In this document: in pieces, positions 23,674-31,218 of the stretch | Position numbering within the stretch: the first letter of the stretch is position 1 | How the letters are laid out: each line of letters opens with the position of its first letter | Source of the DNA: Pseudomonas fluorescens | GTDB lineage: Bacteria > Pseudomonadota > Gammaproteobacteria > Pseudomonadales > Pseudomonadaceae | Reading direction: 5' to 3' | DNA length: 64,000 bases | NCBI RefSeq assembly: GCF_902498195.1 | Contig: NZ_CABVIY010000005.1 | Coordinates: 496,001 to 560,000, forward strand | Notes under the pieces: generated by a model | The model's database searches: none | Told to the model about the DNA's origin: nothing | Seen by the model: only the letters and a program-made list of their open reading frames with translations | Position numbers and translations under genes: made by a program

Positions 23674-24678
23674 ATGACTGAACCGACCTCGCTCGCCAGC
23701 TGGACCCGCGCACTGCGCAAGCAACTCGATGCCCTGGGCGTCGATAGCACCGCGCTTTGCCGGCAAGCCGGGCTCGACCCGCAACTGATGGACGACCCGA
23801 ACGCGCGTTACCCGTTGTCCGGCACCACGCGCCTGTGGGAGCTTGCGGTGCAGGTCAGCGGCGACCCGGCGATTGGCTTGCGCGTCTCGCGTTTCGTCAG
23901 CCCGACCACCTTTCACGCCCTGGGTTATGCGCTGGTCGCCAGCGGCAGTTTGCGCGAGGTCTTCGAGCGCATCGTGCGCTATCACCAGGTGGTCAGCGAT
24001 GCCCTGGATCTGGAACTGACCCGCGCTGAAGACCGCTACCACTTCCGCCTGAAAATCCCGCCAGGCAATCTCGCCCCGGCCTTCGAAGCCATTGACGCCT
24101 TCACGGCGATTTACGTGCGCACCTGCCGCAACCGCCTGGGCCGAGACTACGCGCCGCTGGCGGTGTATCTGCGTCGCCCGGAACCGGCGGATCCGCACCA
24201 GTGGCACAAGGTGTTCCGTTCGCCGGTGCATTTCGGCGCCGACGAAGATCGACTGGAATTCGCCTTCGTCGACTTCGACAGCCACCTCGACGACGCCAAC
24301 CCGGAACTGGCCGAACACAACGAAACCGTGCTCAAGCGCACCCTGGCGCAACTCAAGCCGCTGACGTGGGAGCGCAAGGTCCGCGATGCCATCGAAGAGC
24401 AATTGCCGGAAGGCGAACCCAGCGCCGAGCACATTGCAAAAGCCTTGCACCTGAGCCTGCGCAGCCTGCAACGGCACTTGGCGGATGAGGGCTGCCGGTT
24501 CGATACGCTGCTCAACGAAAGCCGCGAGAACCTGGCGCTGCTGCACCTGCGCGATCCGCAATGCTCGTTGAGTGAGATCAGTTATTTGCTGGGGTTTGCC
24601 GATACGAGCAGTTTCAGCCGCGCCTTCAAGCGCTGGACGGGGATGACGCCGGGGCAGTTTCGGGATGGGTTGCGCTGA
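23674..24678 (+). CDS. AraC-family transcriptional regulator
   Basis: A 334-residue regulator. Residues about 20-210 form the arabinose-binding-like/OruR-type N-terminal domain (PF12625 pattern, SPTTFHALGYALVASGSLREVFER in outline). The C-terminal ~100 residues carry two helix-turn-helix units: AEHIAKALHLSLRSLQRHLADEG and SEISYLLGFADTSSFSRAFKRWTGMTPGQFR, the AraC hallmark. Divergent orientation from the desaturase gene suggests that it senses a lipid-related signal and regulates that gene. The next gene downstream is separated by a REPIN. Confidence 0.92.
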   Translation: MTEPTSLASWTRALRKQLDALGVDSTALCRQAGLDPQLMDDPNARYPLSGTTRLWELAVQVSGDPAIGLRVSRFVSPTTFHALGYALVASGSLREVFERIVRYHQVVSDALDLELTRAEDRYHFRLKIPPGNLAPAFEAIDAFTAIYVRTCRNRLGRDYAPLAVYLRRPEPADPHQWHKVFRSPVHFGADEDRLEFAFVDFDSHLDDANPELAEHNETVLKRTLAQLKPLTWERKVRDAIEEQLPEGEPSAEHIAKALHLSLRSLQRHLADEGCRFDTLLNESRENLALLHLRDPQCSLSEISYLLGFADTSSFSRAFKRWTGMTPGQFRDGLR

Positions 24679-24711
24679 TTGACCCGGGAGGTGGGTTGGT
24701 AGATCCGGCCT

Positions 24712-24786
24712 CTTCGCGAGCAAGCCCGCTCCCACAATTGATCTCAAGTGAACACAAAACCTGTGGGAGCGGGCTTGCTCGCGAAG
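24712..24786. repeat. REPIN, GCGAGCAAGCCCGCTCCCAC class
   Basis: Arms about 24712-24736 and 24762-24786. It lies 24 bases beyond the stop codon of the truncated response regulator. Confidence 0.88.
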
Positions 24787-24810
24787 GCGCCCGTCCAGGC
24801 ACCGCAAAAA

Positions 24811-25176
24811 TCAGCGCCCCTGCCCCCGCCGCAACAACTTGCGCACCCGCGCCACCAGCTCACTCACGGCAAACGGCTTGAGCAGGTAATCATCCTCATG
24901 CAGCTCCAGGCCGCGCAGGCGATCTTCGATTCCATCTTTGGTGGTAAGGAACAGCACCGGCGTCTCGCCGAGCTTGCGGATCTGTTGCAGCAACTGCCAG
25001 CCGTTGAGCCCCGGCAACATGACGTCAAGGATGATCAACTCGTATTCGCCAGCCTCGATAAAGCGCCGGCCATCCATGCCGTTGACCGCCACATCCACCG
25101 CAAAACCCGCCTCGCTCAGGCCTTGGGCCAGGAGCCTTGCGGTCTCGGGCTCGTCTTCCACTAGCAGTACACGCAT
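24811..25176 (-). CDS. Receiver-only response regulator, probably truncated OmpR/PhoB type
   Basis: A 121-residue CheY-like receiver domain. Acidic pocket E7-D8, phospho-acceptor D51 (LIILDVMLPG), T78/T79 and K100 (DDYLLKPF) are intact. The ending SELVARVRKLLRRGQGR is the usual linker of OmpR-family regulators of the IrlR/CopR group, which continue with a ~100-residue winged-helix domain; here a stop follows at once. No histidine kinase is adjacent. REPINs flank the gene on both sides. It may be a remnant or a working single-domain regulator; intact key residues argue against long decay. Confidence 0.85.
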   Translation of the reverse strand: MRVLLVEDEPETARLLAQGLSEAGFAVDVAVNGMDGRRFIEAGEYELIILDVMLPGLNGWQLLQQIRKLGETPVLFLTTKDGIEDRLRGLELHEDDYLLKPFAVSELVARVRKLLRRGQGR

Positions 25177-25236
25177 GGCACACCTCGATTGTCGTTAGCA
25201 CAGGCTAGGCCCCTTCGCGGTGAAAACCCACCATTA

Positions 25237-25312
25237 AAAGATCGCAGCCTTCGGCAGCTCCTACATTGGAATGACGAACCCCTGTAGGAGCTGCCGAAGG
25301 CTGCGATCTTTT
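25237..25312. repeat. REPIN, AAGATCGCAGCCTTCGGCAGCTCC class
   Basis: Near-perfect arms 25237-25264 and 25283-25312, spacer under 20 bases; it ends 4 bases before the stop of the Crp/Fnr gene. Confidence 0.88.
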
Positions 25313-25315
25313 GAT

Positions 25316-26002
25316 TCAAAGAACAGCCAGTGCCCGCAACCGCCCGGCATCCAGAATCTCGATCTCGCCATACCCCAGCTTCAAAATCCCCTGCCCCTGC
25401 AAATCCTTGAGAATCTGGTTGGTGGTCTGGCGCGACAGCGACAGCATGGAAGCCAACTGCTCTTGCGGCAGTTGCAGGACGCGGCGCGGTTCGTCGAGCT
25501 GGCCGTAGCCTTCGGCGATCATCAGCAACCGATGCGCGAGCCGGGCCGGGGCCGGCAGCAGGCTCAGTTGTTCGAGATTGATAAAGGTCATGCGCAGTTT
25601 CTGGCTCATCAACAACGCCAGTTGCCGCCAGTGCTCGGGGTGTTCGTCCAGCATCGCCAGCAGCACGGTTTGCGGGATGTGCAGCAGCGTACTCTGGCCC
25701 ACACCAAAGGCGTCATGGGTGCGGGGCTGTCCGTCGAACAGGCAGATTTCACCGAACCAGTGCGGTGGTTCCACCAGGCTGAGCAATGCCTCTTTACCCT
25801 GCTCGTTCACAGCGCCCACGCGAACCGCGCCGTCCAGCACCGCATACAGCCCGCAGGGCGGGTCGCCACGCTGGAACAGGCGCTGCCCCGCTGACAGCTG
25901 CCGCAACCGGGCAGCCTTCAGCAGACTATCCTGTAGGGAAACAGGCAGATGGCTGAACCACTGTCCACGCATCAGGCGCGCACGCCAGACCTGCATATCC
26001 AT
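25316..26002 (-). CDS. Crp/Fnr-family transcriptional regulator
   Basis: A 228-residue regulator: cyclic-nucleotide-binding-like beta barrel (about 15-130, with RLFQRGDPPCGLYAVLDGAVRV and HWFGEICLFDGQPRTHDAFG) and a C-terminal winged helix with recognition helix region LPQEQLASMLSLSRQTTNQILKDLQGQGIL. The FGEI-FDG-RTH stretch resembles a ligand pocket, but the canonical cAMP residues are not all present. No cysteine cluster for an iron-sulfur centre is seen, so it is not FNR/ANR. It is divergent from the Mpo1-like gene, 85 bases away, a plausible target. Confidence 0.9.
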   Translation of the reverse strand: MDMQVWRARLMRGQWFSHLPVSLQDSLLKAARLRQLSAGQRLFQRGDPPCGLYAVLDGAVRVGAVNEQGKEALLSLVEPPHWFGEICLFDGQPRTHDAFGVGQSTLLHIPQTVLLAMLDEHPEHWRQLALLMSQKLRMTFINLEQLSLLPAPARLAHRLLMIAEGYGQLDEPRRVLQLPQEQLASMLSLSRQTTNQILKDLQGQGILKLGYGEIEILDAGRLRALAVL

Positions 26003-26087
26003 GCAAACTCCTAAAGATTGTCGCCTGGCTGACAGAGCGTGAAGCGGCCCCCAGGCATGATTCAGTCACCCTACAGGAGGAATAACA

Positions 26088-26609
26088 ATGAAAAAAAGCC
26101 TCGTTGACCATCTCAGTCAATACGCCGCTTACCACCGTGACCCGCGCAACATCGCCAGCCATTTCATCGGTATTCCGCTGATCGTGGTGGCGGTGGCAGT
26201 TTTGTTGTCCCGCCCTCAATGGGCCGGGGGCTGGCTGTCGCCGGCAGTGCTGGCGTCACTGGCGTCGGCGTGGTTCTACCTGCGCCTGGAGGTGCGCCTC
26301 GGCGTATTGATGACGGTGTTGCTGGGCCTGTGCCTATGGGCCGGCCAGGTATTGGCGCAGCAAAGCACGCTGGTGTGGCTGGCGAGCGGCGTCGGGATGT
26401 TTGTGGTGGGTTGGGCGATTCAGTTTGTCGGGCATCACTACGAGGGGCGCAAGCCGGCGTTCGTCGATGATGTGACGGGGTTGATTGTCGGGCCGTTGTT
26501 TGTGGTGGTTGAGTTGGCGTTCATGCTGGGAATGCGGCATGAGCTCAAAGAGCAGATCGAGGCGCGGGCGGGGGGCGTGCGTTTGCGTCAGGACAATGCT
26601 GCGGCGTAG
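26088..26609 (+). CDS. Mpo1-like (DUF962) membrane protein
   Basis: A 173-residue protein with four TM helices. The family signature is clear: LSQYAAYHRDPRNIASHFIGIPLIV at the N-terminus and IQFVGHHYEGRKPAFVDD in the third section, providing the histidines that bind Fe2+ in yeast Mpo1, a dioxygenase that shortens 2-hydroxy fatty acids. The bacterial function is inferred from this family. AGGAGG 8-13 bases before the ATG is a strong ribosome site. Confidence 0.88.
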   Translation: MKKSLVDHLSQYAAYHRDPRNIASHFIGIPLIVVAVAVLLSRPQWAGGWLSPAVLASLASAWFYLRLEVRLGVLMTVLLGLCLWAGQVLAQQSTLVWLASGVGMFVVGWAIQFVGHHYEGRKPAFVDDVTGLIVGPLFVVVELAFMLGMRHELKEQIEARAGGVRLRQDNAAA

Positions 26610-26613
26610 TGCG

Positions 26614-26698
26614 CTTTCGCGAGCAAGCCCGCTCCCACATTAGACCGCGTTAGTCAGAACAACACGGTCTAATGTGGGAGCGGGCTTGCTCGCGAAGC
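26614..26698. repeat. REPIN, GCGAGCAAGCCCGCTCCCAC class
   Basis: Arms about 26614-26640 and 26672-26698; the spacer carries a second palindrome (TAGACCG / CGGTCTA). It sits between convergent genes, 8 bases from the cysA stop. Confidence 0.88.
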
Positions 26699-26706
26699 TT
26701 TTGCTT

Positions 26707-27696
26707 TTATATGTTGGCGACTTTCTGCCAGACCTTGGGCTTGAAGAACAACGTCTCACCCTTGGCCAGGCCGATCAGGCTGTCGTGATCCTTGACCACT
26801 TCGGCCTCGATCAAATCAGTCTGGCCTTCAACCTTCAGCGTCACGCGAGTGGTCGCACCCAACGGACGGATATCCCGCACCTCGGCCGCGTGGTGATCTT
26901 CCAGTTCATGGCGTGACAGCGACACTTCGTGCGGCCGGAACAGCACGTGATTGTCTTCGCCCAGATGCAGGCGGTTCGAGTCACCGAGGAAGTGATAGAC
27001 GAAATCGCTGGCCGGGTTTTCGTAGACGTCGCCCGGTGAGCCGATCTGCTCGATCACGCCCTTGTTCATCACCACGATGCGGTCGGCCACTTCCATGGCT
27101 TCTTCCTGGTCGTGGGTCACGAACACCGAAGTCAGGTTGATGTCTTCGTGCAGCCGCGCCAGCCAGCGACGCAGTTCCTTGCGGACCTTGGCGTCGAGGG
27201 CGCCGAAGGGTTCGTCGAGCAACAGCACTTTCGGTTCCACCGCCAAAGCACGGGCCAGCGCGATACGCTGGCGCTGGCCACCGGAGAGTTGTTCCGGGTA
27301 GCGATCCGACAGCCAGTCCAGCTGCACCATGTTCAGCAGTTCGTGGACCTTGGTCGCGATCTGGCTTTCGCTCGGGCGCTGGTTCTTCGGCTTCATCCGC
27401 AATCCGAACGCAACGTTGTCGAACACCGTCATGTGGCGGAACAAGGCGTAGTGCTGGAACACGAAACCGACGTTGCGGTCACGCACATCGTGGCCGGACA
27501 CGTCTTCACCGTGGAACACGATATTGCCCTGATCCGGGGTTTCCAGACCGGCGATGATCCGCAGCAGCGTGGTCTTGCCGCAGCCGGACGGGCCGAGCAA
27601 AGCCACCAGCTCACCGCTTTGAATGTCCAGACTGATGTCATTCAGCGCCTTGAACGCATTGAAATTCTTGCTGACGTTACGCACTTCGATCGACAT
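26707..27696 (-). CDS. cysA: Sulfate/thiosulfate ABC transporter ATP-binding protein CysA
   Basis: A 329-residue ATPase: MSIEVRNVSKNFNAFKALND start, Walker A GPSGCGKT (35-42), signature LSGGQRQR, Walker B VLLLDEPFGALDAK, followed by a C-terminal TOBE-like regulatory region (VLFRPHEVSLSR...TRVTLKVEGQ). All are typical of CysA. GGAGG 9-13 bases before the ATG. It is the last gene of oscA-sbp-cysTWA and energizes periplasm-to-cytoplasm sulfate import. Confidence 0.96.
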   Translation of the reverse strand: MSIEVRNVSKNFNAFKALNDISLDIQSGELVALLGPSGCGKTTLLRIIAGLETPDQGNIVFHGEDVSGHDVRDRNVGFVFQHYALFRHMTVFDNVAFGLRMKPKNQRPSESQIATKVHELLNMVQLDWLSDRYPEQLSGGQRQRIALARALAVEPKVLLLDEPFGALDAKVRKELRRWLARLHEDINLTSVFVTHDQEEAMEVADRIVVMNKGVIEQIGSPGDVYENPASDFVYHFLGDSNRLHLGEDNHVLFRPHEVSLSRHELEDHHAAEVRDIRPLGATTRVTLKVEGQTDLIEAEVVKDHDSLIGLAKGETLFFKPKVWQKVANI

Positions 27697-27700
27697 GAAT

Positions 27701-28573
27701 TCATTCCTCCGCGGCGCTGGCGCGCAGGCGGTTAATACGGTTTTCGCTCCACTGCTTGGCCAGCAGGATGAAGAGCGCCAGGATCAGCAACAGGCTCGCC
27801 ACGGCGAACGCGGCCACGTGGTTGTATTCGTTGTAGAGGATCTCGACGTGCAGCGGCAAGGTGTTGGTCACTCCGCGAATGTGCCCGGACACCACCGACA
27901 CCGCACCGAACTCACCCATGGCCCGCGCGGTACACAGCACCACGCCGTAGATCAGGCCCCATTTGATGTTGGGGACGGTGACGTGCCAGAACATTTGCCA
28001 GCCATTGGCCCCGAGCAGGCGCGCCGCCTCTTCTTCCTGGGTGCCCTGCTCCTGCATCAGCGGGATCAGCTCGCGCGCCACGAACGGTACGGTGACGAAG
28101 ATGGTTGCCAGCACGATACCCGGCAAGGCGAAGACAATCTGGATGTCGTGATCCTGCAGCCACGGGCCGAACAGCCCCTGGGCGCCGAACATCAGCACGT
28201 AGACCAGACCGGCGATCACCGGCGACACCGAGAACGGCAGGTCGATCAGCGTGACGAGCATGCTCTTGCCACGGAACGAGTACTTGCTCACGCACCAGGC
28301 GGCACTGACACCGAACACCAGGTTCAGCGGCACCGAAATCGCCACGGCGATCACCGTGAGTTTCAGCGCCGACAAGGCGTCCGGTTCAAAGATCGCGGTG
28401 AAGAACGCGCCGAGGCCATTCTTCAGGCCCTGGGACACCACGATGAACAGCGGCAGCAGCAGGAACAGCGCAAAAATCAGCCAGCCAAGGCCGATCAGGA
28501 TACGGCGCGACGTAGCACTGCCACGGCGGGCGGCGTTGGCCGAGGAAGCGGCAGCAATAGACGATTGGGACAT
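27701..28573 (-). CDS. cysW: Sulfate ABC transporter permease CysW
   Basis: A 290-residue permease with six TM segments. The EAA loop EEAARLLGANGWQMFWHVTVPNIKWGLIYGV and the CysW-typical segment MGEFGAVSVVSGHIRGVTNTLPLHVEILYNEY are seen in outline. A ribosome site AAGGAGG precedes the ATG. Four bases separate its stop from the cysA ribosome region, and 13 bases separate it from cysT. It forms the transmembrane channel with CysT. Confidence 0.96.
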   Translation of the reverse strand: MSQSSIAAASSANAARRGSATSRRILIGLGWLIFALFLLLPLFIVVSQGLKNGLGAFFTAIFEPDALSALKLTVIAVAISVPLNLVFGVSAAWCVSKYSFRGKSMLVTLIDLPFSVSPVIAGLVYVLMFGAQGLFGPWLQDHDIQIVFALPGIVLATIFVTVPFVARELIPLMQEQGTQEEEAARLLGANGWQMFWHVTVPNIKWGLIYGVVLCTARAMGEFGAVSVVSGHIRGVTNTLPLHVEILYNEYNHVAAFAVASLLLILALFILLAKQWSENRINRLRASAAEE

Positions 28574-28586
28574 GTTCTGCGCCTCC

Positions 28587-29405
28587 TTATGGGGTTTCGA
28601 TGCGCCGCTGCAGCAAGTTGATCAGCAGCAACAGAATGAAGGAAACCACCAGCATCAGTACACCAATGGAGGTAGCGCCGGTGTAATCGTACTGGTCGAG
28701 CTTGACCATGATCAGCAGCGGCAGGATTTCGGTTTTCATTGGCATGTTGCCGGCGATGAAAATCACCGAACCGTACTCGCCGACCCCGCGGGCAAAGGCC
28801 AGGGCGAAACCGGTCAACCAGGCCGGCAGCAGTGCGGGCAACAGGATATGACGGGCCACCTGCCAGGGTTTGGCCCCCAGGCACGCCGCCGCTTCTTCCA
28901 CTTCGCGGGGTATGTCGGCCAATACTGGCTGTACGGTACGTACCACGAATGGAAGTGTCACAAAAGTGAGGGCAAGGGTGATGCCGAGGGGGGTGTAGGC
29001 AATCTTGAAACCCAGGTCCGCTGCAAACTGACCGACCAGGCCGGTGGGGGTGTACAGCGCGGTCAGCGCAATACCGGCCACGGCCGTGGGCAATGCGAAC
29101 GGCAGGTCGATCATGGCGTCGATGACTTTGCGTCCGGGGAAGGTATAGCGCACCAGCACCCAGGCCAGCAGCGTGCCGATGATGCCGTTGATAATCGCGG
29201 CATACAGCGCGGTGCCGAAGCTGAGCTTCAACGCCGCCAGCACCCTTGGCGCCGAGATGATTGCCCAGAACTGATCCCAGGTGAGTTGAGCGGCATGCAC
29301 GAACATCGCCGCCAGTGGTATGAGCACAATCAGGCTGAGGTACACCAAGGTGTAGCCCAGCGTCAGCCCGAAGCCGGGTATGACGGGGGAGATACGACGC
29401 GACAT
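28587..29405 (-). CDS. cysT: Sulfate ABC transporter permease CysT (CysU)
   Basis: A 272-residue permease, MSRRISPVIPGFGLTLGYTL start, six TM helices, and the EAA loop EEAAACLGAKPWQVARHILLPALLPAWLTG. The segment GVGEYGSVIFIAGNMPMKTEILPLLIM is diagnostic for CysT. AAGGA precedes the ATG. A REPIN and a perfect 8-base hairpin separate it from sbp, which may let the binding protein be made in excess. Confidence 0.96.
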   Translation of the reverse strand: MSRRISPVIPGFGLTLGYTLVYLSLIVLIPLAAMFVHAAQLTWDQFWAIISAPRVLAALKLSFGTALYAAIINGIIGTLLAWVLVRYTFPGRKVIDAMIDLPFALPTAVAGIALTALYTPTGLVGQFAADLGFKIAYTPLGITLALTFVTLPFVVRTVQPVLADIPREVEEAAACLGAKPWQVARHILLPALLPAWLTGFALAFARGVGEYGSVIFIAGNMPMKTEILPLLIMVKLDQYDYTGATSIGVLMLVVSFILLLLINLLQRRIETP

Positions 29406-29444
29406 AAAAGTCCTTGGTTAAAAAGCGATCAGTTAAACGCGAAC

Positions 29445-29536
29445 ATGTGGGAGCGGGCTTGCTCGCGAAAACGGAGCATCAGTCAACATTTACGTCGCCT
29501 GACACACCGCCTTCGCGAGCAAGCCCGCTCCCACAG
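29445..29536. repeat. REPIN, GCGAGCAAGCCCGCTCCCAC class, inside the sulfate operon
   Basis: Arms about 29445-29470 and 29511-29536, spacer about 40 bases, in the sbp-cysT gap. Confidence 0.88.
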
Positions 29537-29541
29537 GGTAC

Positions 29542-29560
29542 GCGCCTGAACATCAGGCGC
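29542..29560 (-). promoter_or_regulatory. Hairpin in the sbp-cysT gap
   Basis: Perfect 8-base inverted repeat GCGCCTGA (29542-29549) and TCAGGCGC (29553-29560) with a 3-base loop, 21 bases after the sbp stop. No T-run follows, so RNA stabilization or partial termination is more likely than full termination. Confidence 0.5.
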
Positions 29561-29580
29561 ATTGTGTGGCTGAAGTCAGA

Positions 29581-30594
29581 TTACTGCGCCTGGTAAATCT
29601 GGTCGAACACGCCGCCGTCGTTGAAGAATTTAGGCTGCGCGCTTTTCCAGCCGCCGAAGTCCTTGTCAATGGTCACCAGGTCCAGTTTCGGGAACTGCTG
29701 GGCGTACTTGGCCGCCACATCCTTGTCACGTGGACGATAGAAGTTTTTCGCCGCAATTTCCTGGCCCGCCGGGCTGTACAGGTGCTTGAGGTAGGCTTCG
29801 GCGATCTGCTCGTTGCCTTTTTTCTCGGCGTTCTTGTCAACCACGGCCACTGGCGGCTCGGCGAGGATCGACAGCGAAGGCACGACGATGTCGAACTTGT
29901 CGGCGCCGCCGTCTTCCTTGAGCGCCAGGAAGGCTTCGTTTTCCCAGGCCAGCAACACGTCACCCTGACCGTTGTTGACGAAGGTGATGGTCGAACCACG
30001 GGCACCGGTGTCCAGCACAGGTACGTGCTTGAACAGGGTTTGTACGTATTCCTTGGCTTTGCCTTCGTCACCGCCGTTGGATTTGAGGCCATAGGCCCAG
30101 GCCGCGAGGAAGTTCCAGCGCGCACCGCCGGAGGTTTTCGGGTTCGGGGTGATCACCGAAACGTCGTTCTTGACCAGATCGCCCCAGTCCTTGATGCCTT
30201 TAGGGTTGCCCTTGCGCACCAGGAACACGATGGTCGAGGTGTAAGGCGTGCTCGCTTCCGGCAGACGCTTCTGCCAGTCAGCCGGCAGGGTTTTGCCCAA
30301 CTTGGCGATTTCGTCGATGTCACCGGCCAGGGCCAGGGTCACCACGTCGGCACGCAGGCCATCGATCACCGCCCGGCCCTGCTTGCCCGAACCACCGTGG
30401 GACTGCTGGATTTTCACGGTGTCGCCCGGGTTGCTTTTCTTCCAGAAGTTGACGAATTCAGCGTTGTAGTCCTGATACAGCTCACGGGTCGGGTCATACG
30501 ACACGTTGAGCAATTCGTAATCCTTGGCAACCGCGGAACCAGCAAAAAGGGCACTGGCCAGGGCGGCCAAGGCAAAATGGCGAATCGACGACAT
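29581..30594 (-). CDS. sbp: Periplasmic sulfate-binding protein
   Basis: A 337-residue binding protein: signal peptide MSSIRHFALAALASALFAGSAVA, then YELLNVSYDPTRELYQDYN, the sulfate-binding protein prosite-like start, QSHGGSGKQGRAVIDGLRADVVTLAL with the SGKQ anion-binding loop, and NPKTSGGARWNFLAAW. It delivers sulfate (possibly thiosulfate) to CysTWA. AGGAGC precedes the ATG. Upstream oscA is separated by a REPIN of 75 bases. Confidence 0.96.
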   Translation of the reverse strand: MSSIRHFALAALASALFAGSAVAKDYELLNVSYDPTRELYQDYNAEFVNFWKKSNPGDTVKIQQSHGGSGKQGRAVIDGLRADVVTLALAGDIDEIAKLGKTLPADWQKRLPEASTPYTSTIVFLVRKGNPKGIKDWGDLVKNDVSVITPNPKTSGGARWNFLAAWAYGLKSNGGDEGKAKEYVQTLFKHVPVLDTGARGSTITFVNNGQGDVLLAWENEAFLALKEDGGADKFDIVVPSLSILAEPPVAVVDKNAEKKGNEQIAEAYLKHLYSPAGQEIAAKNFYRPRDKDVAAKYAQQFPKLDLVTIDKDFGGWKSAQPKFFNDGGVFDQIYQAQ

Positions 30595-30661
30595 GGTGAA
30601 AGCTCCTGGAATTCTTGAATGTGTTGGCTTTTCTTATGATCTGGAATCGGGTTGCCTGCTC

Positions 30662-30736
30662 AAAGATCGCAGCCTTCGGCAGCTCCTACAGGAAATTGCG
30701 TGCATCTGTAGGTGCTGCCGCAGGCTGCGATCTTTT
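30662..30736. repeat. REPIN, AAGATCGCAGCCTTCGGCAGCTCC class, inside the sulfate operon
   Basis: Arms CAAAGATCGCAGCCTTCGGC (from 30661) and GGTGCTGCCGCAGGCTGCGA (to 30730), the second with two changes, in the oscA-sbp gap. Confidence 0.85.
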
Positions 30737-30747
30737 GATCTTTCACT

Positions 30748-30930
30748 TCAGCCCGGTTTGTTGCCCGGCTGCTGCAAGCGGAATTTTTCCTTGCGTTCAA
30801 TCTGAACCACCTGGGCGTTGTGCACGGTGATTTCCACCGCGCCAAATCGCAGGTCGCGCAGGGCGCTCTGGATTTCGCGCAGAATGGTTGCTTCGTCCTG
30901 GCCGTCAACGCTACGTAGAGATGCGCTCAT
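30748..30930 (-). CDS. oscA: OscA/YezD-like sulfur-starvation protein (DUF2292)
   Basis: A 60-residue protein containing the DUF2292 core ILREIQSALRDLRFGAVEITVHNAQVVQIERKEKFRL in outline. In Pseudomonas, oscA is known to be induced by sulfur limitation and chromate and to be co-transcribed with sbp; here it is likewise immediately upstream of sbp. The biochemical role is unknown. AAGGAG lies 7 bases before the ATG. The start of the operon promoter is upstream at about 30960-31040. Confidence 0.85.
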   Translation of the reverse strand: MSASLRSVDGQDEATILREIQSALRDLRFGAVEITVHNAQVVQIERKEKFRLQQPGNKPG

Positions 30931-31012
30931 GGTGCTGCTCCTTCGACTGAGAGGTTGCCTGGCAGTGGCGGTACTGCTTGCGGCTTGGAACCAATAGTAG
31001 AGAGGCGCGGAT

Positions 31013-31037
31013 ATTCTTAAAAAGACTATTTAAGAAT
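31013..31037 (-). promoter_or_regulatory. Inverted repeat in the oscA-sbp-cysTWA promoter region
   Basis: Perfect 8-base arms ATTCTTAA (31013-31020) and TTAAGAAT (31030-31037), 9-base spacer, in an A/T-rich stretch 85-110 bases before oscA. The sulfur-limitation activator CysB is the natural candidate to bind here; the site is not proven. Confidence 0.45.
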
Positions 31038-31114
31038 GTTTATATAACCAGAAGACATTATTTGGCGGGACAAGGGTTTGCGGGGGAATACACCTTTCAA
31101 AAACACACAGATCC

Positions 31115-31207
31115 CTGTGGGAGCGGGCTTGCTCGCGAATGCGGTTTAACATTCAACACTTCAGCTGTTTGACCCATCGCCTTCGCGAGCAAGCCCGCTC
31201 CCACAGG
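31115..31207. repeat. REPIN, GCGAGCAAGCCCGCTCCCAC class
   Basis: Arms about 31115-31140 and 31180-31207, between the oscA promoter and the end of the GGDEF-EAL gene. Confidence 0.88.
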
Positions 31208-31218
31208 GTTTCGGGTGC

